Assembly (NCBI GenBank): GCA_023362775.1
Contig: JALMGJ010000003.1
Location: forward strand, 422,001 to 486,000
Source of the DNA: Charina bottae
Lineage: Eukaryota > Chordata > Lepidosauria > Squamata > Charinaidae
Length of the DNA stretch: 64,000 nucleotides
Reading direction: 5' to 3'
In this document: positions 61,793 through 64,000 of the stretch, one piece after another
How positions within the stretch are numbered: position 1 is the first letter of the stretch
Layout of the letters: the number at the start of each line of letters is the position of its first letter
Position numbers and translations under genes: made by a program
The notes under the pieces: generated by a model
The model's database searches: none
Told to the model about the DNA's origin: nothing
The model's input: only the letters and a program-made list of their open reading frames with translations

Positions 61793-64000
61793 AATTTATC
61801 ACTGCCCATCTCCCCCAACGGGGGACTCTGGGCGGTTTACAACAAAATCAACAGTTAAAAGCCTATAAGCATAACATAACATTACAATCCAAACTAGTAC
61901 AATAAAATAAATAGATAAAAATCCAAAGGATGGTAAAATCTCATATAAAAGGGAGGACACTATGGCGCCAGCCACCCCCAGGAGGAACTATTACCTCCCC
62001 CGTCCCAGGCAAGGCAGCAGAACCAGGTCTTAAGAGTCTTCTGGAAGGCTGGGAGGAAGGGAGCCTGCCTCACCTCCGGGGGCAAGATATTCCAAAGGGT
62101 GGGCGCTATCGCAGAGAAGGCTCACCTCCTGGACCCCGATAGATGAAATTCTGTGGGTCTGGCTCCACTGGTTCTTAGAGACCATTTTAAAACAATCTGG
62201 CTAACAAAAGCTAATAGCAAATTCTTTAGGACTTTCTTTGGAAAGTCTTTGTCCATTAGGGCTTGAAAATGCCAGGAGTCATCTTGAACAATGTATCTGG
62301 GATATTGATTTTCAAACCAGTTTAAGCCTAGTATCCAACTCTACAGTTTATGGATTCTTCTCAAATGGGCATGTGCCATCATCTTATCTCTCTTCAGTTC
62401 TAGTTCACTGGGCTTTCACCTTGGTTAGCAAATTGGATGTACTACCCTCTGCAGTTTATGGGGGCGGTATAAAAACATCCCTTTTCAGCATGTTTATGTC
62501 CATGTGGAGATGGCTCGGTGGAATCCCTAAGCCATATGCTCTTTTGTTGCTCTCTGTATAGGGAATCAAGGAAGATATATATTCATCCCATTTTAAAGAA
62601 CTACCCTGGTAGAGAGCACAATGTCTATCTGTCACTGCTTCTATCTGACCAGGACCCTCATATATCTTTCAAGGTTGCCCAATTTTGTGCTATCATTTGT
62701 TGTATCTGTCCTACCTATGGTTGACGTTTAGCACACATTTTGGTGATTGCCACTGCTATTTGTACTACAGTTATTATAATAATGTATTTTGTTTTGTTTT
62801 ATTTATTTTATTATTTTTATTTTTCAAAGTTTTATTAATAGTAACAGGTATATGTATTTTATTGTTGTGCTTTCTGGCCCAAAGGTAAAAAACAACTAAA
62901 TTTAAACTAGAAATACTCCCTGAAGCACTGTGGTATCAGTTCAAGATGATGCAGTTAGACGCAGGTTTTTTTACTTTGGTGTCCCCTCCCTGAAAAGCTA
63001 AGGAATCTCTGCTGAGTTAAATTTCCATTTCTTCAATTAATTTCCAGATTTAATTATTCATTTTATTGTTTAAGTATGTTGACCTAGTACTTTGCATATT
63101 TTATTTTTATAAATGCTTGGCTTTTCTGAATCCATATAACCTTTGGGAAGAAAAAAATATATCTCAACACAGAAATATCCCCAAACACCCCCCCACACAC
63201 ACACACACTCCCTCCCTCACTCACTCACTCACTCACTCTATCTATCTATCTATCATCTATCATCTATCTATCTCATTCATTCATTCATTCATTCATTCAT
63301 TCATTCATTCATTCATTCATTCATTTTAATTGCCAACCTATGGTGGGGGTTGGGGATTGTTTCACTGAACTCCATTTGTCACATCAGTGAACGTGGCACT
63401 TGACAGAGTTGCTAAGCCTTTGCCCGAAGGAACAGCCAGTCTGAATTGAAGTAGTGGGAAGGAGGAGACATATCCAAACAATGCCAGGAAATAGGGAGAT
63501 GTGACTTAAATCACATCTTAAATCTTACTTAAAGAAAATTAATGAACACCAATCACTATGATGGGAAAATATTATTGCCCTTGAAGGAGCCCAGGTTAAA
63601 ATATGATACCTGAAAAGCCCTACTGTAATAAAGTACACCTGAACTCTTCTGCTTGCTGATGGATTTGAAAAAACAAAACAAAGCATATACAGTATGATTC
63701 CAAAATGAAAAAAAAGCATTCAAGCTCTATGTGGATCTAGTGCAAAATGTATCAGTCTTCCTTCTAAAAGAGCATGGCCTGGCACAAAGAAAAAGTACCT
63801 CCCATTAAAAGGCTTGTGAATTCTTTGCTTGCCTTTCCTTTTGGGGATCCTCACAGCCTTCACTGACCTGAAATCCTTGAGCCCTTTGTAGATTCCGCTG
63901 TCTGTGTCTGATTTGGGGGATGCAAGGAAGTCGTTCAACAAGATCCGTGCCAAAGACTTCTGCACCAGCTTACAGAAGGGTGTGTGGAAGATCATGAACT
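55080..64000 (-). CDS. HMGCS2: Mitochondrial HMG-CoA synthase, last five coding exons (partial)
   Basis: Condenses acetyl-CoA with acetoacetyl-CoA to HMG-CoA, the committed step of ketogenesis. Exons in coding order: 64000(open)-63868, 60908-60738, 59918-59812, 56567-56442, 55186-55080. They join in frame to 213 codons plus TAG, all introns GT-AG. Motifs: [15 protein letters not shown] with the conserved active-site His, [41 protein letters not shown] and [11 protein letters not shown]. The short end YARKLV matches the mitochondrial form; the cytosolic HMGCS1 has a longer C-terminal tail. Position next to PHGDH in convergent orientation also supports HMGCS2. The N-terminal part, including the catalytic Cys and transit peptide, lies beyond the window. 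Confidence 0.93.
56674..56759. mobile_element. Short hAT-type MITE, 86 bp
   Basis: Ends cagtgtttttcaacctcagc and ctaaggttgagaaacgctg, with octamers ctctaacc and ctgtaacc on the two sides (one mismatch). Lies in an HMGCS2 intron. Confidence 0.8.
57258..57512. repeat. Unclassified dispersed repeat, copy 2
   Basis: Same unit as 39832-40088, about 255 bp, with a possible 7-bp duplication ctgtagc (57251-57257 and 57513-57519). This copy keeps ctcaataaaagtag, a polyadenylation-like motif lost in copy 1. Confidence 0.6.
57730..58053 (-). mobile_element. Sauria-type SINE, complete
   Basis: Perfect 11-bp duplication, gttcagttcta (57719-57729 and 58054-58064). Tail aggtaaaggttcccccacac, head cgtcttaaccgctgagcctc. 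In an HMGCS2 intron, sense to that gene. Confidence 0.9.
58143..58515. mobile_element. hAT-type non-autonomous element, short relative of the intron-1 element
   Basis: Starts caggggtggggaacatattt and ends cttatacaggggtg, with a perfect 8-bp duplication, tcttagac (58135-58142 and 58516-58523). The interior has the same gggggcggggtttgcgggcg blocks as 32481-34419 but no 205-bp units; instead it has a run of ccgccacgcccgcc-like repeats. Confidence 0.75.
58863..59235. mobile_element. hAT-type right end preceded by a long GC-rich hairpin
   Basis: The right end tttggaaagccctg stops at about 59235, as in the 17424 copy; no left end was found. Before it, 58863-58956 and 58985-59074 are imperfect reverse complements of about 90 bp (ccgaaaatgccctcggttcc paired with ggaaccgagggcattttcgg), with a loop of about 28 bp. 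No coding capacity. Confidence 0.7.
59236..59811. other. HMGCS2 intron, no feature recognised
   Basis: Unique-looking intron sequence. The adjoining introns at 59919-60737 and 60909-61744 likewise show no repeat family that I recognise. Confidence 0.4.
61745..62175 (-). mobile_element. CR1/L3-like LINE 3' end with (ATT)n tail
   Basis: An (att)n run at 61757-61790 is followed by atcactgcccatctccccca and ggactctgggcggtttacaa, the reverse of the family's 3' UTR. Further in, ggcgccagccacccccagga and cctcacctccgggggcaaga match, reversed, the ctggggtggctagcgcc and ccccagaggtgaggc regions of the copy at 34.7 kb. Confidence 0.78.
62180..62890 (+). mobile_element. Possible non-LTR retroelement fragment
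   Basis: A frame at 62505-62720 reads [20 protein letters not shown] and [14 protein letters not shown], which resembles the zinc-knuckle-like C-terminal end of some LINE proteins. The 3' part ends gtgctttctggcccaaaggt. Family not determined. Confidence 0.35.
63186..63325 (+). repeat. Compound microsatellite (AC)n-(TCAC)n-(TATC)n-(ATTC)n
   Basis: About 140 bp of four successive simple repeats in the HMGCS2 intron, about 540 bp from the exon at 63868. The rest of 62891-63867 shows no other feature. Confidence 0.95.

Noticed and set aside
63066..63403. Open frames of 86-87 codons with [14 protein letters not shown] repeats
   Set aside because: Translations of the (ATTC)n and (TATC)n microsatellite.
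55080..64000. Assignment of the - strand gene to HMGCS1
   Set aside because: The protein ends at YARKLV without the longer C-terminal tail of the cytosolic enzyme, and PHGDH is the neighbour, as for HMGCS2.

Overview
The window is from a squamate reptile genome, most likely a snake. It carries a near full-length Bov-B (RTE) LINE, repeated copies of a tRNA-derived Sauria-type SINE, CR1/L3-like LINE 3' ends seeding GATA microsatellites, Tc1, Tigger-like and hAT DNA elements, a Penelope-like retroelement and traces of a Ty1/copia element. The snake call rests on the GATA-tailed CR1/L3 copies and is an inference; squamate is much firmer.

Two cellular genes are present. PHGDH (3-phosphoglycerate dehydrogenase, first step of serine synthesis) is complete on the + strand: 12 coding exons from 29353 to 46772, 532 codons, all introns GT-AG, with a GC-rich promoter upstream. 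The 3' part of HMGCS2 (mitochondrial HMG-CoA synthase, ketogenesis) lies on the - strand: five coding exons from the right edge to the stop codon at 55080. The genes converge tail to tail, as they do in mammals, about 8 kb apart. They share no pathway; the link is conserved synteny.

Layout: 1-3.1 kb, copia remnant interrupted by an L1-like element that itself holds a Bov-B fragment. 3.1-8.3 kb, mostly unique sequence plus a 780-bp Penelope-like fold-back with perfect 364-bp arms (5982-6761). 8.3-11.6 kb, Bov-B LINE. 11.8-14.4 kb, CR1 LINE with nested LINE and hAT insertions. 14.8-15.5 kb, an orphan CpG-rich island. 16-28 kb, old repeats and unique sequence. 28.8-46.9 kb, PHGDH, whose first intron holds a 1.94-kb hAT-type element with seven 205-bp hairpin-forming tandem units. 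47-54.7 kb, intergenic space with a Tc1 transposon, nested hAT/LINE, SINEs. 54.7-64 kb, HMGCS2.

The most unusual structures are the Penelope-like fold-back (with a hammerhead-ribozyme-like motif in its arms), the GC-rich hairpin array in PHGDH intron 1, a retroelement tail directly against the PHGDH intron 10 splice donor, and two Bov-B copies that share the same one-base frameshift. All assignments come from reading the sequence; no database search was run.
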